Shown here piece by piece: positions 28,743-36,725 of a DNA stretch of 64,000 bases. The DNA lies in the NCBI GenBank assembly GCA_016178785.1, contig JACOSO010000035.1, forward strand, positions 1 through 64,000, given 5' to 3'. Source of the stretch: Bacteroidota bacterium (GTDB lineage: Bacteria > Bacteroidota > Bacteroidia > Cytophagales > Cyclobacteriaceae). Both the position numbers and the translations under genes were made by a program. The notes under the pieces were generated by a model. It saw only the letters and a program-made list of their open reading frames with translations, was not told where the DNA came from and ran no database searches. Numbering within the stretch: position 1 is the stretch's first letter; the number at the start of each line of letters is the position of its first letter.

Positions 28743-28800
28743 AAAAGTCGGCAGGAGGCAGTCGGCAGTCTTACTTCTGCCTACTGTATTCTGCAAACTG
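28743..28800. repeat. degenerate ggcagt-type intergenic tract
   Basis: Between ilvC and ilvA: repeated GGCAG units (ggcaggaggcagtcggcag) facing ctgcctactg and ctgcaaactgctt units, so the tract is roughly self-complementary. It is similar in style to the tract at 29913-29997. Confidence 0.55.
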
Positions 28801-28811
28801 CTTACTACTAG

Positions 28812-29879
28812 TTAAATCATACTCGCCTCCACTTGTTGCTTCTCCGGTCTCAATGACCTCACAGCTGCCCCGGCTTGCCACAATTCGCTTTCACGAACTT
28901 CTTTTAATTCTTCAGCCAGTTTTTCGCGGTAGTCAGGTTTACTGCAAGTATCGATCGTGCGCTTTGCTTCTGCACCGCTTGCAACACTCTCATAGAGCTC
29001 TTTGAAAACAGGAAGAGTAGCAGCTTTGAATTTCTTTTTCCAATCGAGAGCACCTCGCTGTGCTGTGGTCGAACAGTTGGCATACATCCAGTCCATTCCA
29101 TTCTCGGCAACAAGGGGCATCAGGCTTTGCGTGAGTTCTTCCACCGTTTCATTGAATGCTTCAGAAGGAGAATGACCTTTTGAGCGAAGCACCTCATACT
29201 GCGCTTCAAAAATTCCGGCAATCGCACCCATCAATGTTCCGCGCTCGCCAGTTAAATCAGAATAAACTTCTTTCTTGAAATCCGTTTCGAATAAATACCC
29301 CGAGCCAACACCAATACCCAGCGCAATTGCTTTTTCACGCGCATGACCTGTTGCATTTTGAAATACTGCAAAACTCGAATTGATGCCTTTGCCTTGAAGG
29401 AAAAGCCTTCTCACCGAAGTGCCCGAACCTTTAGGCGCAGCTAACACTACATCAACATCGGCAGGAGGAACAATCCCTGTCTGCTCTTTGAAAGTGATAC
29501 CAAAGCCGTGAGAGAAATACAACGTTTTTCCTTTCGTAAGAAACGGTTTGATCGTTGGCCACAAGGCAATCTGGCCTGCATCAGATAGAAGGAATTCGAT
29601 AACCGTTCCGCGCTTTGCTGCTTCTTCTATTTCAAACAAAGTTTCGCCCGCTACCCAGCCGTGTTCAACTGCTTTGTCCCACGTCTTCGATCCTTTGCGT
29701 TGACCAACGATTACATTAAATCCATTGTCGCGCAAGTTGAGCGCCTGCGCTGGTCCTTGCACTCCATACCCGATGATTGCAATCGTTTCATTGCGTAAAA
29801 TGTCAACCGCTTTTTCCATCGGAAATTCCTCACGTGTCACTACCTCTTCTATAGTTCCACCAAAATTGATCTTTGCCAT
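28812..29879 (-). CDS. ilvC: ketol-acid reductoisomerase
   Basis: Isomerises and reduces 2-acetolactate or 2-aceto-2-hydroxybutyrate with NAD(P)H and Mg2+ (valine and isoleucine pathways). The 355-residue protein has the Rossmann loop IGYGVQGPAQALNLRDNG, followed by GQRKGSKTW, where the basic loop suggests NADPH preference. LLSDAGQIALWP, AAPKGSGTSVRR and the metal-binding YSDLTGERGTLMGAIAGIFEAQYE are present. Its length is slightly above the usual 330-residue class I form, with a C-terminal extension typical of Bacteroidota enzymes. It lies between ilvN and ilvA, separated by repeat-filled gaps of 118 and 75 nt. Confidence 0.95.
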   Translation of the reverse strand: MAKINFGGTIEEVVTREEFPMEKAVDILRNETIAIIGYGVQGPAQALNLRDNGFNVIVGQRKGSKTWDKAVEHGWVAGETLFEIEEAAKRGTVIEFLLSDAGQIALWPTIKPFLTKGKTLYFSHGFGITFKEQTGIVPPADVDVVLAAPKGSGTSVRRLFLQGKGINSSFAVFQNATGHAREKAIALGIGVGSGYLFETDFKKEVYSDLTGERGTLMGAIAGIFEAQYEVLRSKGHSPSEAFNETVEELTQSLMPLVAENGMDWMYANCSTTAQRGALDWKKKFKAATLPVFKELYESVASGAEAKRTIDTCSKPDYREKLAEELKEVRESELWQAGAAVRSLRPEKQQVEASMI

Positions 29880-29912
29880 TTTATTAAGTGTTTAATTGTT
29901 TAATTTATTATA

Positions 29913-29997
29913 TATGGAAGTCAGGAGTCAGGAGTTAGAATTTAGGAGTCAGTCCCGATAGCTATCAGGATTATACTGCCTACTGCCTACTGTTAAA
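29913..29997. repeat. intergenic repeat tract with GATAGCTATC palindrome
   Basis: Between ilvN and ilvC: agtcaggagtcaggag units, then the near-perfect palindrome TCCCGATAGCTATCAGGA (29953-29970, one mismatched pair), then actgcctactgcctactg units complementary in style to the left part. I recall the CCCGATAGCTATCGGG word as widespread in Bacteroidota intergenic DNA. Confidence 0.6.
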
Positions 29998-30288
29998 TCA
30001 AGCTACCTTCACCAACTTTTCATTCAATTCAAAGTACTGCGAACTCCCTTCGTGCACATTGACCTCATCTACTTCAATCAGTTTTTCCAGTTGGAGTTTT
30101 ACTTTCTCAATCATTTCTGAAGTGGTATGCAACAGCAGCACAGCTCCGCCTCTTCGAAAGTCCCCTTCGTTTTCATGCGCTAGTAATTTTTTGATGCGCA
30201 CTCTTCTGCGGTTTAATACATTCACAATCCTGTTGAGGATCGAGAAGTTATTGTCGGCCGCTATCTCTATGGTGAATTCTTTTTTCAT
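29998..30288 (-). CDS. ilvN: acetolactate synthase small (regulatory) subunit
   Basis: A 96-residue ACT-domain protein from the ATG at 30288: KKEFTIEIAADNNFSILNRIVNVLNRRRVRIKKLLAHE, then GGAVLLLHTTSEMIEKVKLQLEKLIEVDEVNVHE. It binds valine or other branched-chain amino acids and regulates the IlvB catalytic subunit. It is shorter than E. coli IlvH because it has only the ACT domain. The frame continues upstream for 24 codons through an intergenic tract (NTSTREHVNTLTNN), which I exclude. It follows ilvB by 98 nt. Confidence 0.9.
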   Translation of the reverse strand: MKKEFTIEIAADNNFSILNRIVNVLNRRRVRIKKLLAHENEGDFRRGGAVLLLHTTSEMIEKVKLQLEKLIEVDEVNVHEGSSQYFELNEKLVKVA

Positions 30289-30295
30289 CTCATTA

Positions 30296-30386
30296 TTTGT
30301 TAAAGTGTTGACATGCTCACGTGTTGATGTATTTACAAGTTCAATATCCCAAATGTCCAATGCCTTAATGCCTATTATCTCACCAC
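30296..30386. repeat. low-complexity spacer between ilvB and ilvN
   Basis: Contains gttgacatgctcacgtgttgatg, a word series of the acacgtgaacatgt style, followed by tccaatgccttaatgcc. It belongs to the same class of degenerate intergenic tracts seen elsewhere in the window and creates a false N-terminal extension for ilvN. Confidence 0.4.
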
Positions 30387-32141
30387 TTATTTACTAACCG
30401 GCTCTTCCAACAGTACCTCCGCCACTCCGGCACCCGCAGGCACCATAGGGAAAACATTGTCTTCTTTACCAACTACTACTTCCAGGAAATAAGCGCTCTT
30501 TGACTCAAGCATTTCTTGAATCGCTTCTTTCACCTCTTCTCTCTTTTCCACTTTGCGCGCTTTGATTTTATAGGCTTCGGCAAGCTTTATGAAATCAGGG
30601 TTCGACATCTCAGTGAATGAATATCTTTTTCCATGAAAGAGTTGCTGCCATTGTCTTACCATCCCCAAAAAATTATTGTTGAGGATAAGAACTTTAACCG
30701 GAATTTCGTATTGCATGATCGTACCTAACTCTTGCAGCGTCATTTGAAAGCCCCCATCGCCAATTACAGCTACTACTTGCTCATGAGGTTTGGCCAACTT
30801 CGCCCCTATTGCTGCAGGTAATGCGAAGCCCATTGTGCCGGCACCACCTGAAGTAACATTCGTGTTTGGGTTTTTATATTTATAGTAGCGTGATGTTACC
30901 ATTTGATGTTGTCCTACATCAGTTACTACAATCGCTTTTCCATTGGTAGCATCACTTAACTCGTGAATCACTTCCGCCATTTTCAGTTCTTGCTGTTGCG
31001 GATAGAATTCACTATCAATAACTTTTTCCTGTTCTACTTTATTAAATCTCCTGAAAGAGGCAATCCAGTCTGTATGATTGTTCGCATCACAAAGCGCAAG
31101 CAGACTTTGTAACGCTTCTTTTGCATCGGCATGAACTGGCGCATCTGCCTTGACAATCTTGTGGATTTCGGCTTTGTCAATATCGATGTGAATCACTTTA
31201 GCTTGCTTCGCATACTTGCTCACATTGCCAGTTACACGATCATCGAAGCGCATGCCAATTCCTACCAGCACATCACATTCATTGGTCAACACATTCGGTC
31301 CGTAGTTGCCATGCATGCCAAGGAAGCCAACATAGTTTGGATGATCTGTTGGAAAACAGCCCAGCCCAAGGAGAGTACATGCCACTGGAATTCCAGTCTT
31401 CTCAGAAAATGAAACCAATTCTTTCGAAGCATTTGAAAGCAATACACCCTGACCTGCAAGTATGTATGGCTTCTTCGCATGATTAATTAAATCAGCGGCA
31501 GCTTGCAGTTGGCTCCATTGTAAAACTGGTGTTGGTTTGTACGTTCTTATTCCTTCACATTTTTTGTATCCCTCAAACTCGATAAGTTCATTCTGCGCAT
31601 TTTTTGTAATGTCGATGAGGACAGGTCCAGGCCTACCGGTTCTTGCAATGTAAAATGCTTTCGCAACAGCGGGCGCGATGTCTTTCGCTTCAGCCACCTG
31701 TATGTTCCACTTTGTAACCGGAAGCGTAGTGTTAATCACATCGGTTTCCTGAAATGCATCTGTGCCTAACAAATGCGCAAACACCTGACCCGTGATACAA
31801 ACCACCGGATTAGAATCGATCAACGCATCTGCTAAGCCCGTAACCAAATTTGTCGCACCAGGGCCTGAGGTAGCCATTGCTACACCTACTCTTCCGCTCA
31901 CGCGAGCGTACCCTTGAGCAGCGTGAATCGCACCCTGCTCGTGGCGAACAAGAATATGAGTGAGTTGATCGGCAAAATGATATAGTGCATCATACACCGG
32001 CATGATTGCTCCGCCAGGATAGCCAAACAAAATATCAACTCCTTCGGCCACAAGAGACCGTAATAAAATTTCCGATCCGGTGATCGTTGTTTTCGGAGTA
32101 AAGTCGGCACCCGATTCAGTCTTCGTCAGTAACGCATCCAT
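30387..32141 (-). CDS. ilvB: acetolactate synthase large (catalytic) subunit
   Basis: A ThDP-dependent enzyme making 2-acetolactate from two pyruvates, or 2-aceto-2-hydroxybutyrate from pyruvate and 2-oxobutanoate. The 584 residues show the N-terminal ThDP pyrimidine domain with [15 protein letters not shown] and catalytic Glu68 in [16 protein letters not shown]. The central FAD-binding domain includes [11 protein letters not shown]. The C-terminal ThDP-binding motif is [17 protein letters not shown] to [12 protein letters not shown]. Its start lies inside the 3' end of ilvD (26-nt overlap), suggesting translational coupling. Confidence 0.95.
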   Translation of the reverse strand: MDALLTKTESGADFTPKTTITGSEILLRSLVAEGVDILFGYPGGAIMPVYDALYHFADQLTHILVRHEQGAIHAAQGYARVSGRVGVAMATSGPGATNLVTGLADALIDSNPVVCITGQVFAHLLGTDAFQETDVINTTLPVTKWNIQVAEAKDIAPAVAKAFYIARTGRPGPVLIDITKNAQNELIEFEGYKKCEGIRTYKPTPVLQWSQLQAAADLINHAKKPYILAGQGVLLSNASKELVSFSEKTGIPVACTLLGLGCFPTDHPNYVGFLGMHGNYGPNVLTNECDVLVGIGMRFDDRVTGNVSKYAKQAKVIHIDIDKAEIHKIVKADAPVHADAKEALQSLLALCDANNHTDWIASFRRFNKVEQEKVIDSEFYPQQQELKMAEVIHELSDATNGKAIVVTDVGQHQMVTSRYYKYKNPNTNVTSGGAGTMGFALPAAIGAKLAKPHEQVVAVIGDGGFQMTLQELGTIMQYEIPVKVLILNNNFLGMVRQWQQLFHGKRYSFTEMSNPDFIKLAEAYKIKARKVEKREEVKEAIQEMLESKSAYFLEVVVGKEDNVFPMVPAGAGVAEVLLEEPVSK

Positions 32142-33789
32142 CGGCAGCTGATTTTACTTGTTTAGAATATTTGTAGAGCACACCATTTTTAACTGTTTTT
32201 TGCGGAGGAGTGTAATTCGATCTTCGAACAACTAGTTTTTTCTCTTCCACTAACAAATTGATCTGATGTTTCTTAACATCGATCTCGATCCAATCACCAT
32301 CCTCTACTAAGGCGAGCAAACCTCCTTCACTTGCTTCAGGTGTGATGTGGCCGATGACAAACCCGTGCGACCCGCCACTAAATCTGCCATCGGTTATCAG
32401 CGCTACACTTTTACCTAATCCAGCGCCCATGATCAATGATGTAGGCTTGAGCATCTCAGGCATGCCGGGAGCTCCTTTCGGTCCTACATATCGAATCACT
32501 ACCACATCTCCTTCTTTTATTTTTCCTGAACGAATTCCATCTACTAATTCAAATTCGCCATTGAATACGCGGGCAGTTCCTTTAAACTTCTCTCCTTCTT
32601 TGCCCGTAATCTTCGCCACTGAGCCTTTCTCTGCGAGGTTGCCGTATAGAATTTGTATGTGTCCCGTTTTCTTGATCGGTTTTTCTATTGGGGAAATCAC
32701 GTCCTGCTTTTCAAAATCAAGATCAATTGCATTGGCCACATTTTCTGCGATTGTTTTTCCCGTTACAGTCAAACATTCACCATGAAGAAATCCCTTCTTC
32801 AACAAATATTTCATCACTGCAGGAACTCCACCTTTGCGATGAAGTTCTTCCATCAAATATTTTCCGCTCGGTTTCAAATCAGCGAGCATAGGAGTTTTAT
32901 CTGAGATGCGTTGAAAATCTTCTTGTGTAATTTTTATACCAACACTCTTTGCCATCGCGATGAAATGAAGCACCGCATTGGTTGATCCACCCAATGCCAT
33001 TACGATCGTAATTGCATTTTCGAATGCATTGATCGTCATGATGTCGTGAGGCTTGATGTCTTTTTCAAGAAGAAGTCGAATTGCCTTAGCAGCCTCTGCG
33101 CACTCTAGTGATTTCTCCTTGCTCAATGCAGGATTGGAGGAGGAATAGGGCAACGACATCCCAAGTGCCTCAATGGCTGATGCCATCGTATTGGCCGTGT
33201 ACATGCCCCCGCACGCACCTGCGCCCGGACAGGAGTTTTGAATAATGCCTTTGTAGTCTTCGTCTGAAAGTTTGTTTGAAAGTTTTTCACCCAGCGCTTC
33301 GAATGCGGAAACAATATTCAGCTCTTTGCCTTTGTAATGACCACCTGCAATCGTTCCACCATAAACCATGATTGAAGGGCGATTCAGTCTGCCCATCGCG
33401 ATCAATGAGCCGGGCATATTCTTATCACAACCAACTACAGCAATCAATCCGTCATAATACTGCGCACCACAAACAGTCTCGATCGAATCAGCAATCACCT
33501 CACGGCTCACCAAAGAGTAACGCATTCCCTCGGTGCCGTTTGAAATACCATCGCTCACTCCTATCGTATGAAAAATTAACCCTACCAGTTCCTGATCCCA
33601 CACGGCTTGCTTCACTTCGCCTGCCAATGCATTCAAGTGCATGTTGCACGTGTTGCCGTCAAAGCCGGTACTTACAATCCCAACCTGCGCTTTCTTTAGA
33701 TCGTGTTCAGTCAGGCCGATGCCATACAACATCGCCTGTGATGCAGGTAGTGTCGGGTCCTGGGTGATAGTCTTGCTGTACTTATTCAT
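32116..33789 (-). CDS. ilvD: dihydroxy-acid dehydratase
   Basis: An iron-sulfur dehydratase forming 2-oxoisovalerate and 3-methyl-2-oxopentanoate from the dihydroxy acids made by IlvC. About 557 residues from MNKYSKTI. The three cluster cysteines are in [20 protein letters not shown] and [52 protein letters not shown] is the family C-terminal signature. A second start (MEM) lies two codons upstream at 33795. The 80-nt gap to ilvE holds gttaatcgttattagttaat-style repeats. Oxygen-sensitive Fe-S enzyme; cytoplasmic. Confidence 0.95.
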   Translation of the reverse strand: MNKYSKTITQDPTLPASQAMLYGIGLTEHDLKKAQVGIVSTGFDGNTCNMHLNALAGEVKQAVWDQELVGLIFHTIGVSDGISNGTEGMRYSLVSREVIADSIETVCGAQYYDGLIAVVGCDKNMPGSLIAMGRLNRPSIMVYGGTIAGGHYKGKELNIVSAFEALGEKLSNKLSDEDYKGIIQNSCPGAGACGGMYTANTMASAIEALGMSLPYSSSNPALSKEKSLECAEAAKAIRLLLEKDIKPHDIMTINAFENAITIVMALGGSTNAVLHFIAMAKSVGIKITQEDFQRISDKTPMLADLKPSGKYLMEELHRKGGVPAVMKYLLKKGFLHGECLTVTGKTIAENVANAIDLDFEKQDVISPIEKPIKKTGHIQILYGNLAEKGSVAKITGKEGEKFKGTARVFNGEFELVDGIRSGKIKEGDVVVIRYVGPKGAPGMPEMLKPTSLIMGAGLGKSVALITDGRFSGGSHGFVIGHITPEASEGGLLALVEDGDWIEIDVKKHQINLLVEEKKLVVRRSNYTPPQKTVKNGVLYKYSKQVKSAADGCVTDED

Positions 33790-33875
33790 TTCCATTTTGA
33801 ATCGATATCAGTTAATCGTTATTAGTTAATTGTGATGTATTTACGATTAACGGATAACTATTAATCATTAACCTT

Positions 33876-34763
33876 CTACACAATTACATACGAATAACTC
33901 TTATCAAGCACCAGGTTCCAATACGCCTCTTGTACTTGATAGCTCAATGTTTTTTTCCACGGTCTGCGGAATGAATTTCCTTCGATAGACTCTATCGGGG
34001 TGATCTCCGCAGCTGTGCCACAGAAGAAAGCGCCATCGACTTCTTTCAATTCTTCAGGCAGAAATAATTTTTCCTTAACGGGGATATCCAACTCGTAGCA
34101 AATCTCAAAAACAGTTTTGCGCGTGATGCCCGGCAATATATTTCCGAGAGGTGCCGTGTAAAGTGTGCCATCCTTTTCGTAAAAGAAATTAGCAGCAGGG
34201 CCGCAAGCCACAAAGCCATTCATATCAAGCAGTAACCCTTCGTCAAACCCGCGCTCCTTTGCTTCAGTGGTAGCAAGAATGGAGTTGACAAAATTGCCAC
34301 ACACCTTTGCCTCTGCTTTACCTGAGTTGGGGTTAGATCGCTCATACGCACTGATACCTACTTTCACTGATCTGTCTCCGAAATACCTGTCCCATTCCCA
34401 TGCAGCAATCATTACCGAAGCTTTCTGTGGAGTAGTTAAAGACATGTTAGGATTACCCAACACCAATGGCCTGATGTAGGCGCTGCTCAGGTTATTTTTC
34501 TCGAGCACTTTATAACTGAATTGAGCTAACTCATCTACGGAATAAGAAAGAGGAATCCCCAGCAACTCACAGCTTCGCTTCATGCGCTCGAAGTGATCGC
34601 GTACTCTGAAAATCTTTACCCCATGCACAGAGTCATATGATCGCAAACCCTCGAATACTCCATAACCATAATGAAGCGTTTGACTGAAAGGATCAATGAA
34701 TGCATCTTTTGCCTTTACAAATTTTCCATCGAGAAAGAGAACCGTTTTGTTGTTATAATACAT
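33876..34763 (-). CDS. ilvE: branched-chain amino acid aminotransferase
   Basis: A class IV PLP aminotransferase interconverting Leu/Ile/Val and their 2-oxoacids; 295 residues. The opening DGKFVKAKDAFIDPFSQTLHYGYGVFEGLR, the PLP Lys153 in EAKVCGNFVNSILATTEAKE, and GNILPGITRKTV are all typical. Oddly, the segment normally reading VAEGxGxN is FVACGPAANFF. Cys187 replaces the conserved Glu that contacts PLP N1 in E. coli IlvE, and Ala replaces a Gly. First structural gene of the ilv operon, 46 nt after an attenuator terminator, so its expression should track branched-chain aminoacyl-tRNA supply. Confidence 0.88.
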   Translation of the reverse strand: MYYNNKTVLFLDGKFVKAKDAFIDPFSQTLHYGYGVFEGLRSYDSVHGVKIFRVRDHFERMKRSCELLGIPLSYSVDELAQFSYKVLEKNNLSSAYIRPLVLGNPNMSLTTPQKASVMIAAWEWDRYFGDRSVKVGISAYERSNPNSGKAEAKVCGNFVNSILATTEAKERGFDEGLLLDMNGFVACGPAANFFYEKDGTLYTAPLGNILPGITRKTVFEICYELDIPVKEKLFLPEELKEVDGAFFCGTAAEITPIESIEGNSFRRPWKKTLSYQVQEAYWNLVLDKSYSYVIV

Positions 34764-34800
34764 ATCGTTGAAACAAGTGTTAGTTTGTTGTTGGGTCTAT

Positions 34801-34831
34801 AAAACAAAACCGCCCCGAAGGTCGGGGCGGT
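34801..34831 (-). terminator. attenuator terminator of the ilv operon
   Basis: A perfect 10-bp stem: on the minus strand ACCGCCCCGA (34831-34822), loop CCT, TCGGGGCGGT (34818-34809), then TTTGTTTT. It sits between the leader peptide and ilvE. Its 5' arm can instead pair with the end of the leader-peptide codons at 34859-34867. Confidence 0.9.
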
Positions 34832-34867
34832 TGTTCAATTTTTTCGAATTAAATCATTACCACCCCG
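34823..34867 (-). promoter_or_regulatory. antiterminator helix of the ilv attenuator
   Basis: On the minus strand CGGGGTGGT (34867-34859, overlapping the Pro-Gly-Trp-stop codons of the leader) is complementary over 9 bp, with one G-U pair, to ACCGCCCCG (34831-34823), the 5' arm of the terminator. The two helices exclude each other. A ribosome stalled at codons 17-25 leaves the upstream strand free; a ribosome reaching the stop codon covers it. Confidence 0.8.
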
Positions 34868-34949
34868 GTTTAGAGAGAATGATAATAATCACGACAAGCA
34901 AGTTCGCGCTCACCACATTTTCAAAAAGAACTTTTACTGCTGTCTTCAT
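34857..34949 (-). CDS. ilv operon leader peptide
   Basis: A 30-codon ORF starting at ATG (34949) and ending with TAA (34857-34859). It carries LLVVIIIIL at residues 17-25 and ends SKPGW; 14 of its 30 residues are Leu, Val or Ile. It lies between a candidate promoter and a strong terminator, ahead of six branched-chain amino acid genes. Its role is to be translated as a sensor of charged tRNA-Ile/Val/Leu, as with E. coli IlvL, which is analogous rather than a recognisable homologue. The peptide itself probably has no function. Confidence 0.88.
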   Translation of the reverse strand: MKTAVKVLFENVVSANLLVVIIIILSKPGW

Positions 34950-34993
34950 GATACAACGTTGAGAATTTTTTATCTCTTGATCAAAAGATTCCT

Positions 34994-35001
34994 CAAAAAT
35001 A
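34994..35001 (-). promoter_or_regulatory. candidate -7 box of the ilv operon promoter
   Basis: On the minus strand TATTTTTG matches TAnnTTTG, about 45 nt before the leader-peptide ATG. The best upstream TTG is 24 nt away, longer than the usual 19-21, so the assignment is tentative. Confidence 0.35.
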
Positions 35002-35134
35002 TTTTTATGAACGAGTGTTTGGTAGCAACGTGTTGCAGCACTTTTGCCTCAGTTATTTGCTATCATAACAATAGCTTCTTGAGCCGGTTGTCGATCTATT
35101 GATCACTAAAATAACTTATTGATTATTTTTATCT

Positions 35135-35527
35135 ATGGAACCTACTTTAAAATTCATTGGTAAAGTTCATTCCGATTTAAAGAGGCTTGAAGATTGCCCT
35201 TTGCAGGAAAACGAACTCGCACCAGAAGCCTCGATTGAAATTTTTTCGGAGTTTGCTGAGGGAATCAAAAATGTTAAGAAAGGCTCGGAGCTTCTGTTGT
35301 TCACCTGGCTGCATAAAAGTGACAGAACCGAAATCAAAACTAAGCCTCGCAACAATCCAGAAGCTCCGCTCACGGGAGTTTTCTCCACGCGCTCTCCTAA
35401 TAGACCCAACCCCATTGGCATTCACGAAGTAAAAGTTCTCTCCATCTCAAAAGAAGGTATGATCAAAATTTCCGGCCTCGAAGTTCTTGATCAAACACCG
35501 TTGATCGACATCAAACCTAAATTCTGA
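35135..35527 (+). CDS. trmO: TrmO (TsaA-like) tRNA methyltransferase
   Basis: A 130-residue protein made of the UPF0066/TsaA domain, which N6-methylates t6A37 in certain tRNAs using S-adenosylmethionine. The signature GVFSTRSPNRPNPIGIHEVKV and the end GLEVLDQTPLIDIKPKF are diagnostic. LLLFTWLHKSDRTEIKTKPR is the preceding family segment. It is smaller than E. coli TrmO because it lacks the C-terminal domain, as is common in Bacteroidota. It is divergent from the ilv leader, sharing the spacer. Confidence 0.88.
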   Translation: MEPTLKFIGKVHSDLKRLEDCPLQENELAPEASIEIFSEFAEGIKNVKKGSELLLFTWLHKSDRTEIKTKPRNNPEAPLTGVFSTRSPNRPNPIGIHEVKVLSISKEGMIKISGLEVLDQTPLIDIKPKF

Positions 35528-35543
35528 AATGTATGATTTGTGT

Positions 35544-35579
35544 CAATGCTCATTCTAAAGAATGCATCTGTGAGCATTG
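35544..35579 (+). terminator. inverted repeat after trmO
   Basis: Perfect 9-nt arms CAATGCTCA and TGAGCATTG enclose an inner ATTC/GAAT hairpin. It begins 17 nt after the trmO stop and is followed by a weak T-rich tail; a probable terminator. Confidence 0.5.
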
Positions 35580-35650
35580 TTATCTTATCGCATGATCAAA
35601 GTCATGACAAATATTATTTGTGATGATTAAACTTTGCTAAAACATATATT

Positions 35651-36094
35651 ATGGCAAAGTCACATAAAATTGGAGCTCAGATTTACGGCTATTCCGTTTG
35701 TCTGGTGTCTGTGATCAGTTTTTTGATTGCAGTGGCGTCATTGGTAAATTCAATGATTGACTTGCGTGATCCGTTGCATTCGGGTTGGAATCCGGTCGGA
35801 TCTCCAAGTTTGGCATCCTTCGAAAATTATAAAATGGATGTCTTGAAATCATCACCCAAAAACGAGGGTGCTGCGATCGCATATATGCCCAGTGATCAGA
35901 CACTGCGTGCAATGTATGAAGCAGCCAAGTCGGATAAGATTCAGTCCGTTCGGCATCAGGCCGATCGCGCATTTACCCTCGGTGGAATTATGATCTTGAT
36001 ATGCGGGGTTTTGTTCTTCACCCACTGGAGATGGATGCAACGATTGGACGGCCCCGTTGTGATTCAGGAAAGTAATCTGAGTTACGCAGACTAG
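35651..36094 (+). CDS. hypothetical two-TM membrane protein
   Basis: 147 residues, not recognised. Two hydrophobic helices are visible: about 14-36 (YSVCLVSVISFLIAVASLV) and about 108-126 (LGGIMILICGVLFFTHW). Between them lies a soluble loop of about 70 residues with polar, helical content (AMYEAAKSDKIQSVRHQADRAF). There are no catalytic motifs. Both termini are predicted cytoplasmic, or both outside, given two spans. It stands alone between trmO and the converging exbD-like gene. Composition matches its neighbours. Confidence 0.65.
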   Translation: MAKSHKIGAQIYGYSVCLVSVISFLIAVASLVNSMIDLRDPLHSGWNPVGSPSLASFENYKMDVLKSSPKNEGAAIAYMPSDQTLRAMYEAAKSDKIQSVRHQADRAFTLGGIMILICGVLFFTHWRWMQRLDGPVVIQESNLSYAD

Positions 36095-36111
36095 ACAATT
36101 CCTCGAAATAC

Positions 36112-36645
36112 TTATTTTCCTGTTCTGGCTATTGGGGCCGAAATTTTTTTGACGTGGGAAAGTAGGGCTTCATCTTTCGGCTCAATATCTACAATGCAAT
36201 AGCGTTCAATTTTAGTATTCATGATCTCGTCAATAATATCGACCAAGTTTTGATACCTGGATTTATCTGTTGCCTTGATCAACACTAGCATCCGATCAAT
36301 TTCTGCATTCTTATTAGTCAGCAATTTGCTTAGCTGTTCGTGTGATGAGGAAACAAATTCTAACGGATCACTTAGTCCTTTGCGCCAATAGATTTTATCT
36401 CCTTCGTCAAGGATAAAAGTCAAAACTCGACTTGCGGGAATAGGCGGCTGAGGCCGCCCGTTTGGTTGCTCTGGAACAGCAATCTCCATCACATTTAACT
36501 TGTTTAATGTAGTTGTCAGAATGAAGAAAGTGAGCAACAAAAAAGCAAGATCGACCATGGGTGTCATGTCGATCCGTGTAGAAAACTTCTTGCATCTGAT
36601 CCTTGCGGGCTTGTTAGCTCCTTGCGGTTGACTTATCTCAGCCAT
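36112..36645 (-). CDS. ExbD/TolR-type biopolymer transport protein
   Basis: A 177-residue inner-membrane protein: short cytoplasmic N terminus, one TM helix (about 27-47, MTPMVDLAFLLLTFFILTT) carrying the proton-path Asp32, and a periplasmic C-terminal domain. ExbD works with ExbB to power TonB, or as a TolR-like or gliding-motor-like subunit. No exbB or tonB gene is in the window, so its partner is elsewhere. It lies 80 nt downstream of the second permease of the PadR cluster on the same strand, possibly by read-through only. Confidence 0.85.
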   Translation of the reverse strand: MAEISQPQGANKPARIRCKKFSTRIDMTPMVDLAFLLLTFFILTTTLNKLNVMEIAVPEQPNGRPQPPIPASRVLTFILDEGDKIYWRKGLSDPLEFVSSSHEQLSKLLTNKNAEIDRMLVLIKATDKSRYQNLVDIIDEIMNTKIERYCIVDIEPKDEALLSHVKKISAPIARTGK

Positions 36646-36725
36646 AGTGTTTGGGTTTTACCCCATAATCAATTCTGGAGAAATAAGTCACAACAAAAGA
36701 TGAAGAAAATGTGAAACTACATCAC

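Noticed and set aside
28737-28796. Upstream extension of ilvA
   Set aside because: It is translated from a ggcagt-type intergenic tract; the family sequence begins after the ATG at 28736.
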